Source of the DNA: Streptomyces sp. CB02366
GTDB taxonomy: Bacteria; Actinomycetota; Actinomycetes; Streptomycetales; Streptomycetaceae
Direction of reading: 5' to 3'
DNA: 64,000 bases
Assembly: GCF_001905905.1 (NCBI RefSeq)
Contig: NZ_LIVT01000016.1
Location: forward strand, 20,469-84,468
In this document: piece by piece, positions 25,565-33,100 of the stretch
Numbering within the stretch: position 1 is the stretch's first letter
Layout of the letters: every line of letters begins with the position of its first letter
Notes under the pieces: generated by a model
The model's input: only the letters and a program-made list of their open reading frames with translations
Database searches by the model: none
Told to the model about the DNA's origin: nothing
Made by a program: the position numbers and the translations under genes

Positions 25565-26728
25565 TCAGACGCGCATCGGCTGGGGCGACTCGCGCCGGTC
25601 GGGGTCGGGGCCCGGGTACTCGCGCAGGATCTCGTACCGGGTGTTCCGCTCGACCGGCCGGAAACCGGCGTCGCGGATCAGGTCCAGCAGATCCTCGCGG
25701 CCGAGCTTGTTCGGCGTGCCGAAGTCGTCGGCGTCGTGCGTGATCTTGTACTCGACGACCGAGCCGTCCATGTCGTCCGCGCCGTGCTGCAGCGCGAGCT
25801 GGGCGGTCTGCACGCCGTGCATCACCCAGAAGACCTTGACGTGCGGCACGTTGTCGAAGAGCAGCCGGGAGACGGCGAAGGTCTTCAGCGCCTCCGCGCC
25901 GGTCGCCATCGTGGTGCGCGCCTGGAGCTTGTTGCGGACCTTGCCGTCCTTCATGTCCACGAAGTCGTGCTGGTAGCGCAGCGGGATGAAGACCTGGAAA
26001 CCGCCGGTCTCGTCCTGCATCTCCCGCAGCCGCAGCACGTGGTCGACGCGGTGGCGGTGCTCCTCGATGTGCCCGTACAGCATCGTCGCCGGGGTCTTGA
26101 GCCCCTTCTCGTGCGCGAGGCGGTGGATGCGCGACCAGTCCTCCCAGTGGGTGCGGTGGTCGACGATGTGCTGGCGGACCTCCCAGTCGAAGATTTCCGC
26201 GCCGCCGCCGGTCAGCGATTCGAGACCGGCCTCGATCAGCTCGTCGAGGATCTCGGAGGCGGAGAGCCCTGAGATCGTCTCGAAGTGGTGGATCTCCGTC
26301 GCCGTGAACGCCTTGAGCGCCACGTTCGGCAGGGCTTCCTTCAGCGCGCTGAGCGAGCGCGGGTAGTAGCGCCACGGGAGGGTGGGGTGGAGCCCGTTGA
26401 CGATGTGCAGCTCGGTGAGGTTCTCGCCCTCCATCGCCTTGGCGAGGCGGACGGCCTCCTCGATGCGCATCGTGTACGCGTCCTTCTCGCCCGGCTTGCG
26501 CTGGAACGAGCAGTACGCGCACGAGGCGGTGCACACGTTGGTCATGTTGAGGTGGCGGTTGACGTTGAAGTGCACGACGTCGCCGTTCTTGCGCGTCCGC
26601 ACCTCGTGCGCCAGGCCCCCCAGCCACGCCAGGTCGTCGGAGGCGTAGAGGGCGATCCCGTCCTCGCGGGTCAGCCGCTCGCCGGCCCGGACCTTCTCCT
26701 CCAGCTCGCGCTTGAGTCCCGCGTCCAC
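25565..26728 (-). CDS. mqnE: Aminofutalosine synthase MqnE
   Basis: A radical-SAM enzyme of the futalosine menaquinone pathway that joins 3-[(1-carboxyvinyl)oxy]benzoate to SAM-derived adenosyl, giving aminofutalosine. 387 residues from GTG 26728 (GGGAGG upstream). The cluster-binding Cys triad is CTASCAYC (Cys66, 70, 73), followed by SFQRKPGEKDAYTM, which separates MqnE from the related MqnC. The barrel contains LTGGGAEIF and HKMT-like TPATMLYGH. Other pathway genes (UbiX-like, mqnP, UbiD-like) lie 1-5 kb away. An Lrp-type regulator lies directly upstream on the same strand, 94 bases away. Confidence 0.92.
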   Translation of the reverse strand: MDAGLKRELEEKVRAGERLTREDGIALYASDDLAWLGGLAHEVRTRKNGDVVHFNVNRHLNMTNVCTASCAYCSFQRKPGEKDAYTMRIEEAVRLAKAMEGENLTELHIVNGLHPTLPWRYYPRSLSALKEALPNVALKAFTATEIHHFETISGLSASEILDELIEAGLESLTGGGAEIFDWEVRQHIVDHRTHWEDWSRIHRLAHEKGLKTPATMLYGHIEEHRHRVDHVLRLREMQDETGGFQVFIPLRYQHDFVDMKDGKVRNKLQARTTMATGAEALKTFAVSRLLFDNVPHVKVFWVMHGVQTAQLALQHGADDMDGSVVEYKITHDADDFGTPNKLGREDLLDLIRDAGFRPVERNTRYEILREYPGPDPDRRESPQPMRV

Positions 26729-26822
26729 TAGGGCGCCTCCCTTTTCTCCGTGTTCCAGACTCCGCCCCACGGTACTCCCCCGCCCTCCGGCCGGACGGGG
26801 CCCCCCGCCAGGCGGTGCGGGC

Positions 26823-27278
26823 CTACGCCTCCTCGGGAAGCTCCCCGACCCGGTTCTCCCACTTGGTGGAGAGCACGATCGTGGTCCGGGTCCGCGAGAC
26901 GCCCTTCGTACCGCTCAGCCGCCGGATCGTCCGCTCCAGTCCGTCCACGTCGCCCACCCGGACCTTGAGCATGTACGAGTCGTCGCCCGCGATGAACCAG
27001 CAGTCCTCGATCTCCGCGAGGTCCTTCAGCCGGTGGGCCACGTCCTCGTGGTCGGCGGCGTCGGAGAGCGAGATCCCGATCAGCGCGGTCACCCCGAGCC
27101 CCAGCGAGGCGGAGTCGACGGTGGCGCGGTAGCCGGTGATGACACCGGCGGATTCCAGCCGGTTGATGCGGTCGGTGACGCTGGGCCCGGAGAGCCCCAC
27201 CAGCCGTCCCAGCTCGGCGTACGAGGCCCTGCCGTTCTCCCTGAGGGCCTGGATGAGCTGCCTGTCCACCGCGTCCAT
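26823..27278 (-). CDS. Lrp/AsnC family transcriptional regulator
   Basis: 151 residues. An N-terminal HTH (MDAVDRQLIQALRENGRASY, then ELGRLVGLSGPSVTDRINRLE) is followed by the RAM effector domain with the amino-acid-binding loop region AGDDSYMLKVRV. ATG 27278 has GAAGG at a proper distance; the ATG six codons upstream has none. It lies among menaquinone genes and diverges from a 44-residue ORF; the shared 130-base spacer is A/T-rich and could carry Lrp-type sites. Control of menaquinone genes is a positional inference only. Confidence 0.88.
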   Translation of the reverse strand: MDAVDRQLIQALRENGRASYAELGRLVGLSGPSVTDRINRLESAGVITGYRATVDSASLGLGVTALIGISLSDAADHEDVAHRLKDLAEIEDCWFIAGDDSYMLKVRVGDVDGLERTIRRLSGTKGVSRTRTTIVLSTKWENRVGELPEEA

Positions 27279-27411
27279 ATGACTGAAACCTTCCATTGTT
27301 CAGCAGTACCGCGAGTTTACGTGTAGAATCTAAGGCATGTAGGGGTGACGTCCTGCAAATCTTCTAGAACATCCAAGAAACGCTTTCGAATCTTCAGGAG
27401 TGAACTTCACC

Positions 27412-27546
27412 GTGTACACGATCGAGATGGCCTACGCCCGGATGCGCGAGCTGCAGGACCTGGCCAACCGCTCGCGTGCCCACCAGCCCGCCGCCGCGCA
27501 CCGCGTCGACAAGACCCGCACCCCCCGCGCGCACAAGAAGCGCTGA
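27412..27546 (+). CDS. Conserved-looking 44-residue basic protein
   Basis: A short frame beginning with GTG 27412 (VYTIEMAYARMRELQDLANR) and ending in KTRTPRAHKKR. AGGAG lies at 27396-27400. Almost every codon ends in G or C, and the first half predicts an amphipathic helix while the tail is strongly basic, so it may contact nucleic acid. It diverges from the Lrp gene and converges on the UbiX-like gene 35 bases later. No family is recognised. The codon bias, ribosome site and clean spacing make it credible despite the size. Confidence 0.6.
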   Translation: MYTIEMAYARMRELQDLANRSRAHQPAAAHRVDKTRTPRAHKKR

Positions 27547-27581
27547 CGCCGGCGCCACCGCACCCCGCCGGCCCCGGCGGC

Positions 27582-28265
27582 CTAGCGGGTCTCCGGGCGG
27601 GAGCCGCCACCGAGCTCTCCTTCCCAGCGGCGGTACAGGCGGTGCGGCACGCCCGCCGCGTCCAGCACCCGCCCCGCGACGAAGTCCACCAGGTCCTGGA
27701 TGTGCGTCGCCCCCGCGTAGAACGCGGGAGAGGCGGGCAGCACGATCGCGCCCGCCTCGTCCAGGGCCACCATCTGCTTCAGCGTCTGGCCGCTCAGCGG
27801 GGTCTCGCGCACCGCGACGACCAGCGGGCGGCGCTCCTTGAGCGTCACGCTCGCGGCCCGCTGGAGCAGATCCTTCGACAGACCGAGCGCCACCCCGGCC
27901 ACACAGGCCGTCGAGGCCGGCACGATGAGCATCCCCCGCGCCGGGTACGACCCGGAGGACGGCCCGGCGGCCAGATCACCGGCCGGCCAGTGGCGTACGC
28001 GCTCCAGCTCCGCCTCCCCCACCGCGAACGCGTCCGGCTTCCCGTCCGCGCCCCGCTCCAGCCAGACCCGCAGGTCCTCGCGCCAGTGCCCGTCCCGGAA
28101 CGCGATGCCGGTCTCGTCCAGCAGGGTGAGGCGCGAGGCCCGGCTCACCACCAGGTCCACGCTCTCGCCGGCCGCCAGGAGCCCGCGCAGGACGGCGGCC
28201 GCGAACGGGGTACCCGAAGCGCCGGACACCCCGACAATCCAAGGCCGCCGCTGCTGATGAGTCAC
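27582..28265 (-). CDS. UbiX-family flavin prenyltransferase (menaquinone pathway)
   Basis: Makes prenylated FMN, the cofactor required by UbiD-type decarboxylases. 227 residues from GTG 28265, preceded by CCAGGACTTCA. The nucleotide-binding start WIVGVSGASGTPFA, the phosphate site in IVPASTACVAGVALG, and ERRPLVVAVRETPLS are diagnostic. It contains an insertion of about 35 residues after DETGIAF (containing WLERGADGKPD) relative to the 190-residue enterobacterial enzyme. Its client is the UbiD-like decarboxylase encoded 1.7 kb away. The short distance and shared pathway argue for the mqn role rather than ubiquinone, which actinomycetes lack. Confidence 0.87.
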   Translation of the reverse strand: MTHQQRRPWIVGVSGASGTPFAAAVLRGLLAAGESVDLVVSRASRLTLLDETGIAFRDGHWREDLRVWLERGADGKPDAFAVGEAELERVRHWPAGDLAAGPSSGSYPARGMLIVPASTACVAGVALGLSKDLLQRAASVTLKERRPLVVAVRETPLSGQTLKQMVALDEAGAIVLPASPAFYAGATHIQDLVDFVAGRVLDAAGVPHRLYRRWEGELGGGSRPETR

Positions 28266-28387
28266 TGAAGTCCTGGATTCCACACCCGCGAGCCTATCCG
28301 GCACGCCCCCGCGCCCGGCACCCGGAACCGGGGGGCCGCCGCGGACGTTCCACCGGGTGACGGGCAACCCGGGGGCAGGGGCAGACC

Positions 28388-29014
28388 ATGGGCGACTACC
28401 GGACCACCGACCGCACCGGTGGGCACAGCGCCACCGGCGGCGCGCGGGCCCTGGCCGCGGGGCTCCTGATGGCCGGGTGGGTGGCCCTGCTCTGGGTCCT
28501 CGAAGGGATCGACACGGCCACGGGCCACGCCCTGGACACCTACGGCATCAGCCCGCGCGAGACGGCGGAGCTGCGGGACGTGGCGCCCGCCGCGTTCCTG
28601 CACGGAAGCTGGGAGCACGTGGCCTCCAACAGCGTCCCGCTGCTGGTCCTCGGCTTCCTCGCCGCCCTCGCGGGGCTGCGCCGGTTCGCCGCCGTCGCCC
28701 TGACGGTCATCCTGGTCAGCGGCCTCGGCGTCTGGCTGACCGCCCCGCCGAACACAGTGACGCTCGGCGCCTCCGGCGTGGTCTTCGGCCTGCTGGGCTA
28801 TCTCCTGGTGCGCGGTTTCGTGGACCGCCGCCCGTGGGACGTCCTCATCGGCATCGGCGTCGCCGTGGTCTACGGCTCGCTGCTGTGGGGCGTCCTGCCG
28901 ACCGATTCCGGCGTCAGCTGGCAGGGCCACCTCTTCGGGCTCCTCGGCGGGGTCGCGGCGGCCTTCCTCTTCCGCCGCCCGCGCCGCGCCCCGGGCCCCC
29001 GGGTCACGGCCTGA
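28388..29014 (+). CDS. Rhomboid family intramembrane serine protease
   Basis: 208 residues with about six transmembrane helices. The catalytic dyad is visible: Ser129 in LGASGVVFG and His181 in SWQGHLFGLLGG. His77 and Asn81 in HGSWEHVASN match the oxyanion-stabilising HxxxN of the family's second helix. It should cleave the transmembrane segment of unknown client proteins. ATG 28388 follows GGGGCAGGGGCAGACC. It is a lone + strand gene among minus-strand menaquinone genes and converges on mqnP. Confidence 0.87.
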   Translation: MGDYRTTDRTGGHSATGGARALAAGLLMAGWVALLWVLEGIDTATGHALDTYGISPRETAELRDVAPAAFLHGSWEHVASNSVPLLVLGFLAALAGLRRFAAVALTVILVSGLGVWLTAPPNTVTLGASGVVFGLLGYLLVRGFVDRRPWDVLIGIGVAVVYGSLLWGVLPTDSGVSWQGHLFGLLGGVAAAFLFRRPRRAPGPRVTA

Positions 29015-29035
29015 GGGGCCGCCGCCCACGAGGCG

Positions 29036-29956
29036 TCAGGGGGTCAGCCCCCGCACCAGCAGGTCCAGCAGCGCGCAGGCGAACAGCGCGATGCCGATGA
29101 AGCCGTTCACCGAGAAGAACGCCCGGTTCAGCCGGGACAGGTCGTGCGGACGCACCACCCGGTGCTCGTACACGAACGCCACCGCGACGATCGCCATGCC
29201 GATCCAGTAGAAGACCTCGGCGTCCGTGGCCAGCCCGAACCACACCAGCAGCCCGGTCGTGACCACGTGGCACACCCGCGCGCCCCACAGCGCCGCCGGA
29301 ATCCCGAACCGCGCCGGGAACGACAGCACCCCGTGCGCCCGGTCGGCCTGGACGTCCTGGCAGGCGAAGATCAGGTCGAAGCCGCCGATCCAGATCCCCA
29401 CCGCGAGCCCGAGGATCACCGCGTCCCACGACCAGCTCCCGGTCACCGCCAGCCAGGCGCCGACCGGTCCGATGGCCTGCGCGAGCCCCAGGATGGCGTG
29501 CGGGAAGTTGGTGAACCGCTTGCCGTACGGGTAGACCACCATCGGCACCACGGCCACCGGCGCGAGCGCCAGGCACAGCGGGTTGAGCAGCGCCGCCGCC
29601 CCCAGGAACACCACCAGCGCGACGAGCGCCCCGGTCCACGCCGACTTCACCGACACCGCGCCGGTCACCAGCTCGCGGCCCGCGGTGCGCGGGTTCCGGG
29701 CGTCGATCTCCCGGTCGATGATCCGGTTGGCGGCCATCGCGAAGGTCCGCAGCCCCACCATCGCCAGCGTGACGAGCAGCAGGACGCCCCAGTGGATCGT
29801 GCCGTCCATCCGGAACATCGCGGTCAGCGCGGCGATGTACGCGAAGGGCAGCGCGAAGACCGAGTGCTCGATCATCACGAGCCGCAGGAACGCCTTCACC
29901 TTGCCGTCCGATGGGGCGGGTCCGGGGACGGACGCCGCCTCTGCCGTACTGCTCAC
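29036..29956 (-). CDS. mqnP: Menaquinone-pathway polyprenyltransferase MqnP (UbiA superfamily)
   Basis: A membrane prenyltransferase attaching the isoprenoid chain to the dihydroxynaphthoate ring in the futalosine route. 306 residues and eight to nine helices. The two Asp-rich Mg-diphosphate motifs of the family read NRIIDREIDARN and DVQADRAHGV. The GTG start at 29956 overlaps the stop of the UbiD-like gene by GTGA, so the two are translationally coupled. The UbiA-type fold with the UbiX/UbiD neighbours and mqnE nearby makes MqnP much more likely than a haem O synthase or MenA. Confidence 0.88.
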   Translation of the reverse strand: MSSTAEAASVPGPAPSDGKVKAFLRLVMIEHSVFALPFAYIAALTAMFRMDGTIHWGVLLLVTLAMVGLRTFAMAANRIIDREIDARNPRTAGRELVTGAVSVKSAWTGALVALVVFLGAAALLNPLCLALAPVAVVPMVVYPYGKRFTNFPHAILGLAQAIGPVGAWLAVTGSWSWDAVILGLAVGIWIGGFDLIFACQDVQADRAHGVLSFPARFGIPAALWGARVCHVVTTGLLVWFGLATDAEVFYWIGMAIVAVAFVYEHRVVRPHDLSRLNRAFFSVNGFIGIALFACALLDLLVRGLTP

Positions 29957-31410
29957 AGGCCGTATTCCTTCCAGCGGCGGTCGACCTTCGCCGCCGTCTC
30001 CGGGTCGGAGACGACCATCTCCGGCCAGCCGCCGTCCCGGGTGTACCCCTCGGTGGGCAGCTTCCTCGTCGCGTCGATGCCCGCCTTGCCGCCCCAGAAC
30101 TGCTGGTACGAGGCGTGGTCCAGGTGGTCGACCGGGCCCTCGGTGACGGTCAGGTCCCGGGCGTAGTCGGTGTTGCCGAGCGCCCGCCAGGCCACCTCGT
30201 GCAGATCGTGGACGTCGCAGTCGGAGTCGACCACCACGATCAGCTTGGTCAGCGACATCATGTGGGCGCCCCAGATGGCGCTCATCACCTTCTGGGCGTG
30301 CTTCGGGTACTTCTTGTCGATCGAGACGATCGCACAGTTGTGGAAGCCGCCCGCCTCGGGGAGGTGGTAGTCCACGATGTCCGGCACGATGATCTTCAGC
30401 AGCGGCAGGAAGAACCGCTCCGTGGCCCGGCCCAGCGGCCCGTCCTCGGTCGGCGGCCGGCCCACCACGATGGACTGGAGCAGCGGCCGCCTGCGCATGG
30501 TGACGCAGTCGATGGTCAGTGCGGGGAACGGTTCCTGCGGGGTGTAGAAGCCGGTGTGGTCCCCGAACGGGCCCTCGGGCAGCATCTCGCCCGGCTCCAG
30601 CCACCCCTCGATGACGACCTCCGCCTGCGCGGGGACCTGGAGCGGCACGGTCTTGCAGTCGACCATCTCGATCCGCTTGCCCTGGACGAACCCGGCGAAG
30701 AGGTACTCGTCGATGTCCCCGGGCAGCGGGGCGGTGGAGGCGTACGTCACGGCGGGCGGGCAGCCGAAGGCGATGGCGACGGGCAGCCGCTCACCGCGCC
30801 GGGCGGCGACCTGGTAGTGGTTGGCGCTGTCCTTGTGGATCTGCCAGTGCATCCCGATGGTGCGCTTGTCGTGGCGCTGGAGCCGGTAGAGGCCCAGGTT
30901 CCGGACGCCGGTCTCGGGGTGCTTGGTGTGGGTGAGGCCGAGGTTGAAGAACGAGCCGCCGTCCTCGGGCCAGGTGAACAGCGCGGGCAGCCGGTCCAGG
31001 TCGACGTCGTCGCCCGTCAGCACCACTTCCTGCACGGGCGCGTCGCCGGGCTTCACCTTCTTCGGCGGCACGTGCACCATCGAGCCGAGCTTCCCGAACG
31101 CCTCCCGCACGCCGACGAAGCCCTGCGGCAGCTCCGGCTTGAGGAGCCCGCCGATCTTGTCGCTGATGTCGCTGTACGCCTTCAGCCCGAGCGCCTTGAG
31201 GAGGCGCCGGTCGGTGCCGAAGACGTTCATGGCCAGGGGCATCGAGGAGCCCTTGACGTTCTCGAACAGCAGGGCCGGGCCGCCCGCCTTGTTGACCCGG
31301 TCGACGATCTCGCCGACCTCCAGGTGGGGGTCGACCTCGACCTTGACGCGCTTGAGGTCGCCATCGCGCTCAAGGGCCCGGAGCAGGGAGCGGAGATCGT
31401 CGTAAGCCAT
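29953..31410 (-). CDS. UbiD-family decarboxylase (menaquinone biosynthesis)
   Basis: A prenylated-FMN-dependent decarboxylase acting on a carboxylated naphthoate intermediate of the futalosine pathway. 485 residues from ATG 31410 (MAYDDLRSLLRALERDGDL). Typical UbiD features include NLGLYRLQRHDKRTIGMHWQ, the catalytic Glu/Arg region PVAIAFGCPP, and PEGPFGDHTGFYTPQEPFP. It is coupled to mqnP downstream. The required cofactor would come from the UbiX-like enzyme at 27582-28265. The order UbiD-like, MqnP, UbiX-like, Lrp, MqnE matches what I know of the conserved Streptomyces arrangement. Confidence 0.9.
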   Translation of the reverse strand: MAYDDLRSLLRALERDGDLKRVKVEVDPHLEVGEIVDRVNKAGGPALLFENVKGSSMPLAMNVFGTDRRLLKALGLKAYSDISDKIGGLLKPELPQGFVGVREAFGKLGSMVHVPPKKVKPGDAPVQEVVLTGDDVDLDRLPALFTWPEDGGSFFNLGLTHTKHPETGVRNLGLYRLQRHDKRTIGMHWQIHKDSANHYQVAARRGERLPVAIAFGCPPAVTYASTAPLPGDIDEYLFAGFVQGKRIEMVDCKTVPLQVPAQAEVVIEGWLEPGEMLPEGPFGDHTGFYTPQEPFPALTIDCVTMRRRPLLQSIVVGRPPTEDGPLGRATERFFLPLLKIIVPDIVDYHLPEAGGFHNCAIVSIDKKYPKHAQKVMSAIWGAHMMSLTKLIVVVDSDCDVHDLHEVAWRALGNTDYARDLTVTEGPVDHLDHASYQQFWGGKAGIDATRKLPTEGYTRDGGWPEMVVSDPETAAKVDRRWKEYGL

Positions 31411-31550
31411 GCGGTCCAGTTTGTCATCCCCGCCCCCGCGGCCGGGCCGGGGCTCCCCCGGCGGCCCCGGGGCCCTTCATGTCGAGCCGGTACCCTGGCG
31501 GCGATACGGGGCAATCATCCCGCCCGCCGCCACCTCCTGGGGGACGCACC

Positions 31551-31916
31551 ATGAGAGCCCTGATGTTTCTCGTGCCGCTGGCTCTGACGATCTACGCGTT
31601 CATCGACTGCCTGAACACCTCCGAGGAGGACACCAAGCATCTGCCGAAGATCGCCTGGGTCTTCATCATCCTGCTGTTCTGGGTCGTCGGCCCGGTCGTG
31701 TGGCTGATCGCCGGCAAGGCCCGCCGCACGACGGCGGGGACCGGCGGACCCGGCTCCCGGCAGTGGAACAGGCGGCAGCAGTGGGTGGCCCCGGACGACA
31801 ACCCGGACTTCCTGAAGTCGCTCAAGGACGACCGGCGGCCCGAGGCGGACGCCGACGAGGAGCGGGGCCGCCGCGACGGCACCAACCCCGACGACAAGGC
31901 CCCGCCCGCCCCCTGA
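31551..31916 (+). CDS. PLDc_N domain small membrane protein
   Basis: 121 residues. Two transmembrane segments (about 3-18 and 36-58) form the phospholipase D nuclease N-terminal (PLDc_N) domain, recognisable in DTKHLPKIAWVFIILLFWVV and GPVVWLIAGKARR. The rest is a charged, disordered tail ending in Pro/Ala. In larger proteins this domain anchors cardiolipin synthases; alone its role is unknown. ATG 31551 follows CCTGGGGGACGCACC. It converges on ccsB and shares a very strong terminator. Confidence 0.78.
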   Translation: MRALMFLVPLALTIYAFIDCLNTSEEDTKHLPKIAWVFIILLFWVVGPVVWLIAGKARRTTAGTGGPGSRQWNRRQQWVAPDDNPDFLKSLKDDRRPEADADEERGRRDGTNPDDKAPPAP

Positions 31917-31933
31917 CGGCCCCGCACCCGACG

Positions 31934-31989
31934 CGCCTACGCCACGGCTCCCCGGACGGGATCTCGTCCGGGGAGCCGTTGCGTAGGCG
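31934..31989. terminator. Very long bidirectional hairpin terminator
   Basis: Arms 31934-31958 and 31965-31989 form a 25-bp stem with a single mismatch and a 6-base loop (GGATCT). It lies between the convergent PLDc_N gene and ccsB and is the longest near-perfect hairpin I found in the window. Confidence 0.88.
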
Positions 31990-32011
31990 TCGAAGGGTTC
32001 GGCGCGGTGTC

Positions 32012-33100
32012 TCAGACCCCCGCGTAGGAGTGCAGGCCGGAGACGAAGATGTTCACGCCGTAGTAGTTGAACAGCCAGCAGGCGAAGGCGACGAGCGCCA
32101 GGTAGGCGGCCTTGCGGCCCTTCCAGCCGGCGGTGGCGCGGGCGTGCAGGTAGGCGGCGTAGGCGACCCAGGTGATGAAGGACCAGACCTCCTTGGGGTC
32201 CCAGCCCCAGTAGCGGCCCCAGGCGTCGCCCGCCCAGATCGCGCCCGCGATGATCGTGAACGTCCACAGCGGGAAGACGGCGGCGTTGATCCGGTAGGAG
32301 AACTTGTCCAGCGAGGCGGCCGAGGGCAGCCGCTCCATCACCGAGGAGGCGAACTTCCCGGGCGTGCCGCCGGAGGCGATCTTGTTCTCGTAGCTGTCGC
32401 GGAACAGGTAGAGGATCGTGCCGACCGCGCCGAGGTAGAAGACCGCGCCGCACAGGATCGCGGTCGAGACGTGGATCCACAGCCAGTACGAGTGCAGGGC
32501 GGGCACCAGCTGGTCGCTGTCGGTGTAGAGCGTGGTGACCGCGATGCCGAGGTCCAGCAGGACCGTGGTGACCAGCGGCAGGCCGATCCAGCGGACGTTC
32601 TTCTTCAGCGCGAGCAGCACCAGGTAGGAGCCGACCGCCACCGTGGAGAAGGTGATGGAGAACTCGTACATGTTGGCCCAGGGGGCCCGCTCCACGGACA
32701 GCGCCCGGGTGGCGACGCCGCTCGCCTCGACCAGGAAGGCGACCACGGTCAGCGAGACCGCGATCCGGCCCCACAGGTCGCCCTTGAAGGTGCCGCCGGC
32801 CGCTCCCGGCCCGTCCGGCACGTCCCGCGTCCCGGTGGCGGCGCGGGTGACGACCTTCGGGCGCTCCAGCACGGCGGTGCCGCCGGCCTGCGCCTTCCCG
32901 GCGGCGGCGGAAGCCCCGGCCCCGGCGCTCGCCGCGGGGGCGGACAGCGCGGCGGCCGTGCGGCCGACCTTGCTGCGGCTGCCGAAGACCCACTCCGCGA
33001 TGTGCGCGAAGAAGGCCAGGGTGTAGACGGCCATCGACGAATAGATCAGCACGTTGCTGGCGTTCGCCAGGTTCTCGTTCGTTGCGGCGGCGAGATTCAC
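32012..33100 (-). CDS. ccsB: Cytochrome c biogenesis protein CcsB (ResC/CcsA family)
   Basis: Membrane haem handler of System II cytochrome c maturation, acting with ResB to deliver haem to apocytochromes outside the membrane. 362 residues with about eight helices. The haem-binding tryptophan-rich signature is WGRYWGWDPKEVWSFITW near the C-terminus, with flanking conserved His. A 55-residue Ala/Gly/Thr-rich cytosolic loop (about 48-105) follows the first helix. Its ATG overlaps the resB stop (ATGA). It is the last gene of tlpA-ccdA-resB-ccsB. Confidence 0.92.
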   Translation of the reverse strand: MNLAAATNENLANASNVLIYSSMAVYTLAFFAHIAEWVFGSRSKVGRTAAALSAPAASAGAGASAAAGKAQAGGTAVLERPKVVTRAATGTRDVPDGPGAAGGTFKGDLWGRIAVSLTVVAFLVEASGVATRALSVERAPWANMYEFSITFSTVAVGSYLVLLALKKNVRWIGLPLVTTVLLDLGIAVTTLYTDSDQLVPALHSYWLWIHVSTAILCGAVFYLGAVGTILYLFRDSYENKIASGGTPGKFASSVMERLPSAASLDKFSYRINAAVFPLWTFTIIAGAIWAGDAWGRYWGWDPKEVWSFITWVAYAAYLHARATAGWKGRKAAYLALVAFACWLFNYYGVNIFVSGLHSYAGV

